Shown: positions 44,525-55,517 of the stretch, piece by piece
Position numbering within the stretch: the stretch's first letter is position 1
Layout: each line of letters opens with the position of its first letter
NCBI RefSeq assembly: GCF_016595495.1
Contig: NZ_JAENIM010000023.1
Coordinates: 1 to 64,000 of the forward strand
DNA: 64,000 nucleotides
DNA from: Persicirhabdus sediminis
Lineage (GTDB): Bacteria; Verrucomicrobiota; Verrucomicrobiia; Verrucomicrobiales; Akkermansiaceae
Reading direction: 5' to 3'
The notes under the pieces: model-generated
What the model was told of the DNA's origin: nothing
The model's input: only the letters and a program-made list of their open reading frames with translations
The model's database searches: none
Made by a program: the position numbers and the translations under genes

Positions 44525-45724
44525 TTAAACTTCGTCGAGAGCAGCAACACCAGGAAGTGTTTTGCCTTCAAGCAGCTCGAGAGACGCGCCACCACCTGTA
44601 GAGATGAAGCTGAAGTCTTTCTCGTCGCCAAACTTCTTAACAGCAGTAACAGAATCACCACCACCTACGATTGAAACAGCGTCGCTCTTGGCAACTGCTT
44701 CTGTGATCGCGCGTGTACCTGGTGCAAAGTTCTCCATTTCAAACACACCCATTGGGCCGTTCCAGAGAATAGTCTTAGACTCAGCTACAGCAGCTTTGAA
44801 ATCTTCGATCGCCTTTGGTCCGATATCCAGACCCATCCAGTCGTCGCCGATTTCACCACCGTCAGCAAATGACTCAGTCATTTTGCACTCAGAAGTTGCG
44901 CTGAACTCTTTAGAAACACAGCTATCAACAGGAAGAAGGAACTTGATGCCTTTTTCCTTAGCGTTCTTGAGGATATCAAGTGCAAGGTCGAGGAAATCAT
45001 CTTCGCAAAGTGATTTGCCGATCTTGTAGCCCTGAGCTTTGAGGAATGTGTAAGCCATACCACCACCGATGATGAAAGTATTTGCTTTGTCCATCAGTGA
45101 GTTGATCACCTGGATCTTGTCGCTCACTTTAGCACCACCCATGATTACGAGGAATGGTGACTCAGCGTTAGCAATCTTGTCGCCAAGGAACTCAAGCTCA
45201 CGAGCGATCAGGAAGCCCATTGCGCTCTGCTTTACGAAATGTGTCACACCTTCAGTAGATGCGTGTGCACGGTGTGCTGTACCAAATGCGTCGTTAACAA
45301 AGATCTCTGCATTGCCGGCAAGTGCCTTAGCATACTCAGAGTCGTTCTTTTTCTCTTCGTTGTAGAAACGTGTATTCTCAAGCAGAAGCACTTGACCATC
45401 GGTAAGAGCGGCACGCTGAGCTGCTACTTCTTCACCAATGCTGTCGCTTGCAAACTGCACGTCTTGACCAAGGTATTCACCCAGGCGCACAGCAGCAGCC
45501 TTAAGTGAGAATTTTGGATCTGGAGCACCAGCTGGACGGCCCATGTGCGAGCAAAGAACAAGCTTAGCGCCACCTGCGATGAGGTGCTTGATGCTTGGCA
45601 GAGCTGCCTCGATACGAGTATCGTCAGTGATTTGGAGTTCAGCATTTACTGGCACGTTGAAATCAACACGCATCAGCACTTCACGACCTTTTACATCAAG
45701 GTCTTTGATAGAAAGTTTAGCCAT
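44525..45724 (-). CDS. pgk: Phosphoglycerate kinase
   Basis: Transfers phosphate from 1,3-bisphosphoglycerate to ADP. The 399-residue sequence has VLMRVDFNVPV, LCSHMGRPAGAPD, FVNDAFGTAHRAHAST and GGGDSVTAVKKF in order. Length is standard. A strong terminator separates it from gap, so it may have its own promoter in the 92-bp gap in addition to read-through. Confidence 0.98.
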   Translation of the reverse strand: MAKLSIKDLDVKGREVLMRVDFNVPVNAELQITDDTRIEAALPSIKHLIAGGAKLVLCSHMGRPAGAPDPKFSLKAAAVRLGEYLGQDVQFASDSIGEEVAAQRAALTDGQVLLLENTRFYNEEKKNDSEYAKALAGNAEIFVNDAFGTAHRAHASTEGVTHFVKQSAMGFLIARELEFLGDKIANAESPFLVIMGGAKVSDKIQVINSLMDKANTFIIGGGMAYTFLKAQGYKIGKSLCEDDFLDLALDILKNAKEKGIKFLLPVDSCVSKEFSATSECKMTESFADGGEIGDDWMGLDIGPKAIEDFKAAVAESKTILWNGPMGVFEMENFAPGTRAITEAVAKSDAVSIVGGGDSVTAVKKFGDEKDFSFISTGGGASLELLEGKTLPGVAALDEV

Positions 45725-45755
45725 AATGGAAAATTATTTTGTTTGGTTGGAAAAT

Positions 45756-45792
45756 AAAAAAAGCCGAGGGGAGGGTTTCCCCAGCCCTCGGC
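45756..45792 (-). terminator. Terminator between gap and pgk
   Basis: Minus strand: GCCGAGGG and CCCTCGGC form an 8-bp stem with an inner GG(G)AAACC hairpin, followed by T7. It splits gap from pgk-tpiA. Confidence 0.88.
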
Positions 45793-45816
45793 TCTGTAAA
45801 ATAATTCAGAGACGAA

Positions 45817-46836
<1,020 letters not shown>

Positions 46837-46873
46837 TTATAAAATGCCTCCACCTGAGCGGGAAGCGCGACGC

Positions 46874-46903
46874 AAAGTAATCCCCCCACCTAGGATTCGT
46901 CAA
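46874..46903 (-). promoter_or_regulatory. Putative sigma70 promoter of gap
   Basis: On the minus strand TTGACG and TACTTT are separated by 18 bp, about 50 bases upstream of the gap start. The -10 match is only 4 of 6. Confidence 0.35.
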
Positions 46904-47260
46904 TACCTGCTTGGCTCAAAAGCAAGAAATGCACACGGATTCTCGTTCTGTGCTTCATTCTCCCCTTAATATCAATAAGCCCCGCGACCAAGTGATCTAG
47001 CGAAACCACCATCGTCACAAGCAAGAACAAACAACATATCACTGAAAACCAAAGCATTATGTAAAAACCCAAGCGAAAAACCAAAATAAATCCCAAAGCA
47101 AGCGCGATTTCACAATTTTCCTCACCACCACGCAGCATTTGCTAAAACAACAAATGCCCCCCCCAGAACACCCAAAAATCCCGCAAAAACCGAATCCCAC
47201 ACAATACTACACACAAAACCCTGCAGCACTCAGCTCCCCCAACGCTCCATCAGACCGGTC
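46904..47260. other. Intergenic region between gap and purL, no gene accepted
   Basis: A minus-strand frame of 82 codons at 46890-47138 is hydrophobic but has no start context and resembles no family; I reject it. A 7-bp stem hairpin (GCATTTG with CAAATGC) occupies 47135-47157. Confidence 0.4.
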
Positions 47261-47402
47261 TGAAAACTGAACACGGAAAACTTTCCACTCCTTCCCTCCC
47301 CCAACACTTCATCGTCCCAGCATGAAAACTGCACACGGAAAACTTTCAACTCTCCCCTTCATCGTCCTAGCCTGAAATCTGCACACGGAAAACTTTCAAC
47401 TC
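47261..47402. repeat. Three spaced copies of a 30-bp element
   Basis: Copies at 47261-47290, 47323-47352 and 47373-47402 follow the theme TGAAAACTGCACACGGAAAA followed by CTTTCAACTC, separated by 32 and 20 bases. The first copy begins right after GACCGGTC. The repeat resembles the heptamer region at 1034-1070. The spacing is irregular and the units are C-rich between, so it is not a CRISPR array. Confidence 0.8.
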
Positions 47403-47551
47403 CAAAAACCACCATCTTGAGTTGTGTCAAAGATGGGGTAATTTCTGCGACCAAATTTTTTCCTTTATAGAGTCGCATTCCCCTTGCCTAGCACGCTGAT
47501 CTTACTAGGATGCCGATTCTTTCCAAGCCCCAGCCAAAAACCGAGAGTCCA

Positions 47552-50500
47552 ATGAACCGAATTTTTGTCGAGAAACAATCCGAATTTAATACCCAAGCTC
47601 GTGAGCTTCTGCACGATCTGAAGGAAAATCTCAACCTCCCCCAGCTTGATGGGCTTCGGGTCATCCAGCGCTATGATGTGGATGGTCTCAGCGATGAGGA
47701 ATTTGCCAATGCTAGCCAGCTGATCCTCTCTGAGCCACAGGTGGACGACGTTTCCAGCCAGCTGAAGCTGGCTGCTGACGAGCAAGCGTTTGCGGTAGAA
47801 TTTCTTCCAGGTCAGTTTGACCAGCGTGCTGATTCAGCCGCCCAGTGTGTGCAGATTCTTACTCAGAAACAGCGCCCGCTGATCGCCTCCGCACGTGTCA
47901 TCGTGCTCGCTGGAGATCTCACCGCTGAGCAGATCGAGAGCATCAAGGAATATACTATCAACCAAGTGGACTCACGCGAAGCTAGCATGGACGTACCAGC
48001 TAGCCTCGAGCTTAAGGTGGACGTACCCGCTGATGTGGAATTCCTCGCTGGCTTTAATGAAAAAAGCGCTGACGATCTCGCTACCATGCGTGCAGACCTT
48101 GGCCTAGCAATGAGCCACCAAGATCTCATCTTCTGCCAGAAATATTTCCGCGACGAAGAAGGCCGCAACCCAAGCATCACTGAAATCAAGATGCTGGATA
48201 CTTATTGGTCTGATCACTGCCGCCACACGACTTTTGCTACCAAGATCGAAGCTGTCGATTTTGATGACAATACTGAAGTGGTGCAAGACGCTTACCGCCG
48301 CTACCTACAAGTGCGCGCTGACGTATACGGCGACAAGCTGGAAACTCGCCCACAAACACTGATGGACATCGCGCTCATCGGCATGAAAGAGCTGCGCAAA
48401 ACTGGCGAGCTGGATAACGTGGAAGTTTCTGAAGAAATCAACGCCGCGAGCATCGTGGTTCCTGTTGACGTCGACGGCGAAGAACAAGAGTGGCTGGTGC
48501 AGTTTAAAAACGAAACTCACAACCACCCAACTGAAATCGAGCCATTTGGTGGCGCTGCTACCTGTCTCGGCGGATGTATTCGCGACCCACTTTCTGGCCG
48601 CTCATACGTGTATCAAGCGATGCGCGTCACTGGTGCTGCAGACCCACGCACACCATTTGCTGAAACTCTAGCTGGCAAACTCCCTCAGCGCAAAATCTGT
48701 AAGGGAGCCGCAGACGGATACAGCTCATACGGCAACCAGATCGGCCTCGCTACGGGTCAAGTATCTGAAGTCTACCACCCGAACTACGTTGCCAAGCGCA
48801 TGGAAATCGGTGCCGTAGTTGCTGCCGCGCCTAAGGAAAATGTTTTCCGTGGCACTCCAGCTACTGGCGATGTGATCCTGCTCATCGGTGGCCGCACAGG
48901 TCGTGATGGTGTAGGTGGCGCTACTGGTTCTTCTAAAGAGCACACGGATACAGCGCTGGAAAATTCCGCTGAAGTTCAGAAAGGTGATCCGCCAACTGAG
49001 CGCAAAGTTCAACGACTTTTCCGCAACCCAGAGCTGGCTAAGAAAATCAAGATTTGTAACGACTTCGGAGCTGGTGGTGTATCAGTAGCGATTGGTGAAA
49101 TTGCTCCAAGCCTGATCATCAACCTCGATGCCGTGAAGAAAAAGTACGACGGCCTCGACGGTACTGAGCTGGCAATTGCTGAGTCTCAGGAGCGCATGGC
49201 CATCTGCGTAGATCCATCTGAAATCGAATATTTCCAAGCTGAGTGCGACAAGGAAAACCTTGAGTGCACCCACGTAGCCGACGTTACTGATAGCGGTCGC
49301 CTCGTCATGAACTGGCGCGGAACCACTATCGTTGACCTGTCTCGCGAATTCCTCGACACCAACGGCGTTCAGCTTTCTACCAAAATCAAGGTAGATGCTC
49401 CAGCCGCTGACTGCCCACTCGGCAAAGCCATCCCAGCCGTGCAATCAGCTGATGGCCTCGAAGACAAATGGAAAGCAGCCCTTTCCGACCTCAACTCAGC
49501 CAGCCAGAAAGGCCTCGGCGAGCAGTTCGACGCCTCCATCGGCGCCGGCACCGTGCTCAACCCATTTGGCGGCAAATACCAGCTCACACCTACAGACGCC
49601 ATGGTCGCCAAGATTCCTCTGATGAAAGGCGATACCACCACCTGTACGCACATGAGCTGGGGGTTCAATGCCAACATCGCTAGCTGGAGCCCATTCCACG
49701 GCGCACTCTACGCCATCACTGAGTCTGTATGCCGCGTGGTCGCTTCTGGCGCTCACCTCGGTGACATCCGCCTCACACTGCAGGAATACTTCGAAAAACT
49801 TGGCAACAATCCATCACGCTGGGGCAAACCATTCAGCGCGCTGATGGGTGCCTTTGTCGCGCAAAACGAGCTGCGCCTCGGCGCTATCGGCGGTAAAGAT
49901 TCCATGTCAGGAACCTTCAACGAGATCGATGTGCCTCCTACATTGGTTTCCTTCGCCGTCGCTCCAGGAAAAACGCAAAATGCTATTTCTCCTGAGTTCA
50001 AGCTAGCTGGATCAGACATCTATCACGTAGCAGTGCCGCGCGATGACAACCAGCTGCCTAAGTTCGACCGACTCAAGGAAATTGCTGACCTCATCTACGC
50101 GATCAACGCGGACGGCAAAACTCTCGCCATCCACACGCTCGCCGAAGGCGGCATCGCCGTTGGCATCGCCAAGATGGCATTTGGTAACAAGATTGGCGCC
50201 GAACTCAGCATCAGCGAAGACGAGCTCTTCGGCGAACGCTACTTCGACTTCCTCATCGAAGTCCCAGCTAGCATCGAGCTACCTAGCGCACTCGCCGCGG
50301 TGAAGATTGGCCAAACAACTGAAGCTGAAAACATCTCTGTTGGAGCCGAATACATCGACCTCGACAGCCTACTCAACGCATGGACAAATCCACTCGAGTC
50401 AACATACGCGACTCAGGCCGTTTCTCCACACGACGAGCTGGAAACATTCAGCTACCAGCGCTCAGAGCCAGCTGGCAAATCAGCTAACATCGTTAGCGGC

Positions 50501-51304
50501 GCCAAGCCAAAGGTGATCATTCCAGTATTCCCTGGAACTAACTGTGAATACGACACCGCCAAAGTCTTCAACGAAGCTGGCGGCGACGCATCCACATTGA
50601 TCTTCCGCAACCTCAACCCACAAGGCGTTGAGGAGTCACTTGCTGATTTTGCAGCCGCTATCCGCGAGTCGCAAATCCTCATGCTGCCAGGTGGATTCTC
50701 CGCCGGTGACGAGCCAGATGGATCAGGAAAATTCACCGCCACCGTGCTGCGCAACCCAGCCGTACGTGACGCTGTGATGGACCTGCTGAAAAACCGCGAC
50801 GGTCTCATCCTCGGTATCTGTAACGGATTCCAGGCGCTCATCAAAACTGGCCTCCTGCCATACGGTGAAATCCAAGATCCTAAGCCAGGCACACCGACTC
50901 TAACGTTTAACGACATCGGTCGTCACGTCGCTTGCTACACCACTACTCGTATCGCATCTAACCTCTCACCATGGATGGCTAACTGCTCAGTTGGCGACAT
51001 CCACCAGATCCCAGTATCTCACGGTGAAGGAAAGTTCTACGCCACAGCTGAAGACATCAAACAGCTCGCCGCTAACGGACAGATCGCCACTCAGTACACC
51101 GACCTCGCTGGCAACCCAAGCCTCAACATCGCCTACAACCCGAACGGATCACTCTACGCCATCGAGGGCATCAGCTCACCATGCGGACGTGTTCTCGGCA
51201 AAATGGGCCACACCGAGCGCCGCGGCACTGCAGTCGGCAAAAACATCCCAGGTGAAAAACACCAGCCACTCTTCAAGGCTGGCGTCGATTACTTCATCGG
51301 ATAA
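47552..51304 (+). CDS. purL: Phosphoribosylformylglycinamidine synthase, single-chain PurL-PurQ fusion
   Basis: Converts FGAR and glutamine to FGAM in purine synthesis. I start at MNRIFVEKQSEF (47552), the usual N-terminus, rather than the ATG at 47510; the product then has 1250 residues. The synthetase part contains YWSDHCRHTTF, KNETHNHPTEIEPFGGAAT and GGRTGRDGVGGATGSS. The last 250 residues are a class I glutamine amidotransferase with LPGGFSAGDEPDGSGKF and the nucleophile Cys in ILGICNGFQALIKTG. The large fused form is normal in some phyla. A terminator follows. Confidence 0.96.
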   Translation: MNRIFVEKQSEFNTQARELLHDLKENLNLPQLDGLRVIQRYDVDGLSDEEFANASQLILSEPQVDDVSSQLKLAADEQAFAVEFLPGQFDQRADSAAQCVQILTQKQRPLIASARVIVLAGDLTAEQIESIKEYTINQVDSREASMDVPASLELKVDVPADVEFLAGFNEKSADDLATMRADLGLAMSHQDLIFCQKYFRDEEGRNPSITEIKMLDTYWSDHCRHTTFATKIEAVDFDDNTEVVQDAYRRYLQVRADVYGDKLETRPQTLMDIALIGMKELRKTGELDNVEVSEEINAASIVVPVDVDGEEQEWLVQFKNETHNHPTEIEPFGGAATCLGGCIRDPLSGRSYVYQAMRVTGAADPRTPFAETLAGKLPQRKICKGAADGYSSYGNQIGLATGQVSEVYHPNYVAKRMEIGAVVAAAPKENVFRGTPATGDVILLIGGRTGRDGVGGATGSSKEHTDTALENSAEVQKGDPPTERKVQRLFRNPELAKKIKICNDFGAGGVSVAIGEIAPSLIINLDAVKKKYDGLDGTELAIAESQERMAICVDPSEIEYFQAECDKENLECTHVADVTDSGRLVMNWRGTTIVDLSREFLDTNGVQLSTKIKVDAPAADCPLGKAIPAVQSADGLEDKWKAALSDLNSASQKGLGEQFDASIGAGTVLNPFGGKYQLTPTDAMVAKIPLMKGDTTTCTHMSWGFNANIASWSPFHGALYAITESVCRVVASGAHLGDIRLTLQEYFEKLGNNPSRWGKPFSALMGAFVAQNELRLGAIGGKDSMSGTFNEIDVPPTLVSFAVAPGKTQNAISPEFKLAGSDIYHVAVPRDDNQLPKFDRLKEIADLIYAINADGKTLAIHTLAEGGIAVGIAKMAFGNKIGAELSISEDELFGERYFDFLIEVPASIELPSALAAVKIGQTTEAENISVGAEYIDLDSLLNAWTNPLESTYATQAVSPHDELETFSYQRSEPAGKSANIVSGAKPKVIIPVFPGTNCEYDTAKVFNEAGGDASTLIFRNLNPQGVEESLADFAAAIRESQILMLPGGFSAGDEPDGSGKFTATVLRNPAVRDAVMDLLKNRDGLILGICNGFQALIKTGLLPYGEIQDPKPGTPTLTFNDIGRHVACYTTTRIASNLSPWMANCSVGDIHQIPVSHGEGKFYATAEDIKQLAANGQIATQYTDLAGNPSLNIAYNPNGSLYAIEGISSPCGRVLGKMGHTERRGTAVGKNIPGEKHQPLFKAGVDYFIG

Positions 51305-51373
51305 TCAACTCAACTGATAATAGTTAGCTGGCTGGAAATTCCAGCCAGCTAACGAAATCAATCATCACAAAAA

Positions 51374-51403
51374 AGCCCGCAGCCATCCAGCTGCGGGCTT
51401 ATT
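51374..51403 (+). terminator. Rho-independent terminator of purL
   Basis: AGCCCGCAG pairs with CTGCGGGCT over an 8-base loop; the T tract is broken (TATTTATTT). Confidence 0.8.
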
Positions 51404-51429
51404 TATTTCTAGCTAAAATCCCTAGCGAT

Positions 51430-52569
51430 CTAATGATCTAGCTGCCTCAACTCGCCCGGTGATTTACCCGTCTGTCTTTTTATAAACTGACCCAAGCTCG
51501 ACGCGTCAGGAAATCCTGACTGTGCGGCAATTTTCTCTAATGGTAGATTCTGCGTTTGCAGCAGCTTAATAATCGCCTGCGTCTTGATATCGCGCAGCAC
51601 ATGACCAGGGCTTGTGCCCGCATGCTTGCCAAATGCTCGCTCCAAACCACGGCGAGAATAACCACAAGCGGTGGCCACCTCAGACACTGAGGCACCACGC
51701 AGCGCATTCTGATCCATCCAATAAAGCGCACTTTGATAGATCTGCAGGTAGCGGTCAACGCGATGGCTAGAACCACGCGCCACCAAATACGGCGGACGAA
51801 CTTCCTCTTCACGTGGCACCCTAGTTAGATCGAGGCGCCGCGCCAAGTGAATCGCCGCAGCTCGCCCAATGTCGATCGGGTTCAAATCAATACTACTCAG
51901 TGCAGGCGAGGCAAAATCACAGGCTAGAACATCATTATCCACGCCAATCACCGCAACCTCTTCTGGCACTCTAGCATTGATCAATACACAGGCCTGCAAC
52001 ACAGCTAGACCAACCTGATCACAGCAACCTAATACGCCGATAGGTTTTGTTTTGGATTCTAGCCAGTCGGCAATTTTTTCTATCGCCGTCCAGCCAGTAG
52101 ATTCTTCTGGCTCCAGACGAAGCCACTCGCAGCCGCCCCAGTTAATCGACTCGGTAAAGGCATCACCACGCTGTTTGGACCACAAAACTCCCTCCCAATG
52201 GACGTAACCAGCACTCAAAACTCCTAGCCGCTGAAACTCAGAGGCAGCAATCTGACCAACCGCATAATCGTCTGCGTGTGGACCAATTTGCTCCTCGCTC
52301 ACAAAGCCAGCTGGCCCACGCAACTCAACCACTGGAACGCCAAGCTGTCGCAAATAAACCAGTGTATCAGCAGCCACCCCACGTGCAATCACGCCGGAAA
52401 TGCCGCCGCGAGCCACCAGCTTTTCCAGCTGCTGACGCTCACTCACAGCTGGCGAAGTCCACACATCCCACCACTCTCTTTCCTTAGAGACATCAATAAT
52501 TCCACGCAGGAGTTCGCGCGTAAAATAACCAATGCGGTCAGACATAAATAGAATGCGTTTCTTTCTCAT
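51430..52569 (-). CDS. XylR-type regulator (LacI-like sensor plus AraC HTH)
   Basis: From MRKKRILF the product has 379 residues. The N-terminal two thirds resembles a periplasmic-binding-protein-type sugar sensor (ISGVIARGVAADTLVYLRQL, GVLGCCDQVGLAVLQ, VAVIGVDNDVLACDFASPAL). The C-terminal 100 residues are an AraC DNA-binding domain with two helix-turn-helices (VSEVATACGYSRRGLERAFGKHAG and LEKIAAQSGFPDASSLGQFIKRQTGKSPGELRQ, both abbreviated here). XylR is the model. It is divergent from the hexuronate operon and most likely its inducer-responsive activator. Confidence 0.9.
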   Translation of the reverse strand: MRKKRILFMSDRIGYFTRELLRGIIDVSKEREWWDVWTSPAVSERQQLEKLVARGGISGVIARGVAADTLVYLRQLGVPVVELRGPAGFVSEEQIGPHADDYAVGQIAASEFQRLGVLSAGYVHWEGVLWSKQRGDAFTESINWGGCEWLRLEPEESTGWTAIEKIADWLESKTKPIGVLGCCDQVGLAVLQACVLINARVPEEVAVIGVDNDVLACDFASPALSSIDLNPIDIGRAAAIHLARRLDLTRVPREEEVRPPYLVARGSSHRVDRYLQIYQSALYWMDQNALRGASVSEVATACGYSRRGLERAFGKHAGTSPGHVLRDIKTQAIIKLLQTQNLPLEKIAAQSGFPDASSLGQFIKRQTGKSPGELRQLDH

Positions 52570-52597
52570 GGTTTGCTGAATATTCGTGTTTGCACTT

Positions 52598-52666
52598 AAC
52601 GACTCTAAACGTCGTATTTTATAAAACGTAATTTCGCAAGCAGACATTGCATAAAAATGATTTCGC
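52598..52666. promoter_or_regulatory. Candidate operator region of the hexuronate operon
   Basis: The 103-bp gap between the XylR-type gene and the kinase gene holds an inverted repeat, ACGAC-N7-GTCGT, near 52598-52614. It also holds a direct repeat ATTTCGC at about 52631 and 52660, 29 bp apart. Direct repeats one or more turns apart are typical for AraC-type regulators, but no protein-binding data can be inferred. Confidence 0.35.
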
Positions 52667-52672
52667 GACACA

Positions 52673-53224
52673 ATGATCGTAATGAATGAAACAGATTACA
52701 TCTTCCCAACAATCATCTTGATGGGAGTATGTGGCTGCGGAAAAACAACGATAGGCAAGCAACTAGCAGCAATGCTCGATGGACAATTTTTCGACGGTGA
52801 CGATTACCATCCAGCCAGCAATATCGATAAGATGTCGCACGGCATAGCGCTCAACGACACTGATAGAAAAAGCTGGCTCGACTCATTGTGTCAACTTATC
52901 AACTCACGCAAATCTAGCGGCGAGCCCACCATCGTAGCCTGTTCATCATTGAAATCTACCTACCGACAACAATTAAGATCCTGCGCGGTGAAAACCCAAT
53001 TTGTCTACCTCAGAGGAGATAGACAAACCATTCTGCAAAGAATGCAAAACCGCGCAAACCAAGAAAACCATTTCATGCCAGCGTCATTGATTGACAGTCA
53101 ATTTGCGATTCTAGAAGAGCCAGTCAACGCAATCCAAGTAGACATCTCATCGTCCCCTGAAGAAATTTGCCCGCAAATCATTGCTGCTGTGAAAATGACC
53201 TTAGGAATGGATTGCCCCGTCTAA
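52673..53224 (+). CDS. Gluconokinase-like P-loop kinase
   Basis: The 183-residue protein has the P-loop MGVCGCGKTTIGKQL, the GDDYHP and SNIDKM motifs (phosphoacceptor-binding region of the GntK family), and the ACSSLKSTYRQQLRS block. It phosphorylates gluconate, or possibly a related sugar acid, at the 6-position. The position at the head of the uronate operon suggests an aldonate produced in the same pathway. The start could also be MNETDY at 52682, three codons later. Confidence 0.88.
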   Translation: MIVMNETDYIFPTIILMGVCGCGKTTIGKQLAAMLDGQFFDGDDYHPASNIDKMSHGIALNDTDRKSWLDSLCQLINSRKSSGEPTIVACSSLKSTYRQQLRSCAVKTQFVYLRGDRQTILQRMQNRANQENHFMPASLIDSQFAILEEPVNAIQVDISSSPEEICPQIIAAVKMTLGMDCPV

Positions 53225-53266
53225 CTCACATCAACACCTGCCACTACTTTAGCCCATTAGCCAATC

Positions 53267-54664
53267 ATGGATTACCTTCACGACGATGTATTTCTGACCA
53301 CTGCAACCTCTCGCTGGCTCTACCACGAGGTCGCTAAAAATCAGCCAATCATCGATTTCCACACTCACTTACCTCAAGACGAAGTGCTTGATGACCACCG
53401 CTTCGAAAACCTCTGGGAACTTTGGCTGAAATACGACCACTACAAGTGGCGACTCATGCGCGCTAGCGGTGTGGATGAAAAATTCATTTCAGGCACAGCC
53501 AGCCCGTGGGAGAAATTTCACGCATTCGCTAGCATCATGCCTCTAGCATTGGGTAACCCAGTCCACCAATGGGCTCACTTTGAACTCAAACGCGTCTTCG
53601 GCATTAACACCCTGCTATCAGCTAACACCGCTGAGGAGATCTGGCTGCAAGCTAACGACAAGCTGCAAAACGATCCCAAACTAAGTGTTCGTGGGCTGCT
53701 AGAATTCTTTAATGTAGAAACGATCTGCACAACTGATGATCCAGCTAGCGACCTAAGCAGTCACCTCAAGCTACAAGGTGTTGGAAAATGCAAAGTCCTG
53801 CCGACATTCCGTCCAGACTTGGCAATGAAAACCGACGAACCAGAAAAATTTACTAACTGGATCAACCAACTTGCTCAGCGTATCGGTTCGCAAATCGACA
53901 GCTATCAAGCGCTGATAGCGGCACTTAAATTGCGCCACGATGAGTTCCACCAAGCAGGCTGCCGACTCTCAGACCACGGACCTCCATTCAGCCCAACTGA
54001 ACCAGCTAGCGACGAACAGCTAGAAGCCATCTTCCAAAAAGTAGTCGCAGGTTCAGCCTCAAACGAGCTAGAGTGGGATCAATTTGCTTTTGCCATCATG
54101 GCTAACACTGCGCGCTGGAACCACGAAAAAAACTGGACCATGCAGCTGCACCTCGGGCCACTCAGAAACACTAACAGCAAGCTTTTCCAACAAGTTGGAC
54201 CCGATGCGGGATTCGACACCATGGGCAACTGGCAGCAAACCACTAAGCTCATTAACTTCCTCGATCAGCTAAATAACAATGACCAGCTGCCTAGAGTAAT
54301 CGTCTACAACCTCAACCCTAACGAGAGCTCATCTATCTGCTGCGCACTGCAGTCATTCCAAGACGCCAGCTGCCCAGGCAAATTGCAATACGGACCAGCT
54401 TGGTGGCACCTCGATTACAAAAAAGGAATGTTAGAACAGCTGGATCTATTTTCCAGCTACGGCGCCCTAGGCACCTTCGTTGGCATGCTCACCGATTCCC
54501 GCTCGTTCACCTCCTACGTCCGCCACGAATATTTCAGACGCCTGCTTTGCCAATACCTAGGACAGGCTGCTGAGCTAGGAGAAATACCAGCCGATAAGCA
54601 AGAGCTATCCAAGCTCGTGTCCAATATCTGTTACAATAACTCGAAAAATTATTTCCACTGGTAA
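53267..54664 (+). CDS. uxaC: Glucuronate isomerase UxaC
   Basis: Isomerises D-glucuronate to D-fructuronate (and galacturonate to tagaturonate). The 465-residue protein of the amidohydrolase superfamily has IIDFHTHLPQDEVLDDHRFENL (shown in part), CTTDDPASDL, MQLHLGPLRNTN and GMLTDSRSFTSYVRHEYFRR in order, all typical of UxaC. Length is standard. It lies 42 bp after the kinase gene. Confidence 0.95.
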   Translation: MDYLHDDVFLTTATSRWLYHEVAKNQPIIDFHTHLPQDEVLDDHRFENLWELWLKYDHYKWRLMRASGVDEKFISGTASPWEKFHAFASIMPLALGNPVHQWAHFELKRVFGINTLLSANTAEEIWLQANDKLQNDPKLSVRGLLEFFNVETICTTDDPASDLSSHLKLQGVGKCKVLPTFRPDLAMKTDEPEKFTNWINQLAQRIGSQIDSYQALIAALKLRHDEFHQAGCRLSDHGPPFSPTEPASDEQLEAIFQKVVAGSASNELEWDQFAFAIMANTARWNHEKNWTMQLHLGPLRNTNSKLFQQVGPDAGFDTMGNWQQTTKLINFLDQLNNNDQLPRVIVYNLNPNESSSICCALQSFQDASCPGKLQYGPAWWHLDYKKGMLEQLDLFSSYGALGTFVGMLTDSRSFTSYVRHEYFRRLLCQYLGQAAELGEIPADKQELSKLVSNICYNNSKNYFHW

Positions 54665-54692
54665 ATTAAAACTTATCCACTATTAAGCACAT

Positions 54693-55472
54693 ATGTCCTA
54701 TATTGAAAATTTATTCGACCTCAAAGGTAAAGTAGCCGTCGTCATCGGTGGCACTGGTGAACTCTGCAGCCACATGGCTTTTGGTCTCGCATCAGCTGGC
54801 GTAGAAGTCGTTCTAGCCGGTCGTAGCGAAGAAAAAGCCACGGCTGCCCTAGCTAAAATTGAAGCCGCGGGCGGCAAAGGTTACTTTGTCCAAACTGAAC
54901 TCAGCGACAAAGGATCGTTAGAGGCGTTGTTAGCTACTACCTTGGAGAAGTCTGGTAAAGTTGACATCCTCATCAATGGCGCAGGCATCAACAGCGCACA
55001 ACCATTCCTCGATATCCCATTAGAAGAATTCCACAAGATCATGGACATCAACTTGGGCGCTACCTTCCAAGCTTGCCAGATCTTCGGTAAATACTTCATC
55101 GATCGCGGCCAGCCAGCATCTATCATCAACCTCGGATCTATCTCCGGCCTCAACCCTCTCTCACGTGTCTTTGTTTACTCAGCCTCAAAAGCTGCCGTTC
55201 ACAACATCAGCAAAAACCTCGCTCGCGAATGGGCTGAAAAAGAAATCCGCGTGAATACCTTAGTGCCAGGATTCTTCCCAGCTGAGCAAAATAAGAAAGT
55301 GCTCACACCTGAGCGCGTCGAGGACATTATGCGTCACACCCCTGCTAACCGATTCGGCAAACCTGATGAACTCATCGGCGCTGTATTGCTTCTATCATCC
55401 CATGGTGCAGGCAGCTTCATCACCGGTACTGAAACGGTTGTTGATGGTGGCTATGACTCCATGACGATCTAG
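54693..55472 (+). CDS. SDR oxidoreductase, UxuB/fructuronate-reductase-type
   Basis: The 259-residue Rossmann enzyme has [18 protein letters not shown] for NAD(P) binding, NGAGIN, the catalytic Ser in NLGSISG and the Tyr-x-x-x-Lys in YSASKAA. In this operon the substrate is likely D-fructuronate reduced to D-mannonate, as in SDR-type UxuB enzymes; a 5-ketogluconate reductase is an alternative. The uxuA dehydratase gene is not in the window. It follows uxaC by 28 bp. Confidence 0.82.
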   Translation: MSYIENLFDLKGKVAVVIGGTGELCSHMAFGLASAGVEVVLAGRSEEKATAALAKIEAAGGKGYFVQTELSDKGSLEALLATTLEKSGKVDILINGAGINSAQPFLDIPLEEFHKIMDINLGATFQACQIFGKYFIDRGQPASIINLGSISGLNPLSRVFVYSASKAAVHNISKNLAREWAEKEIRVNTLVPGFFPAEQNKKVLTPERVEDIMRHTPANRFGKPDELIGAVLLLSSHGAGSFITGTETVVDGGYDSMTI

Positions 55473-55517
55473 CTCCTTTAAAAAGATAACCCCCAAATCT
55501 TCCACACACTATACCCT

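Noticed and set aside
46890-47138. 82-codon minus-strand hydrophobic reading frame upstream of gap
   Set aside because: Lies over the region holding the gap promoter, has no start context and no family resemblance; AT-poor complement of a C-rich stretch can read as hydrophobic by chance.
47261-47402. CRISPR array
   Set aside because: Only three copies, unequal spacers of 32 and 20 bases, and no cas genes in the window.
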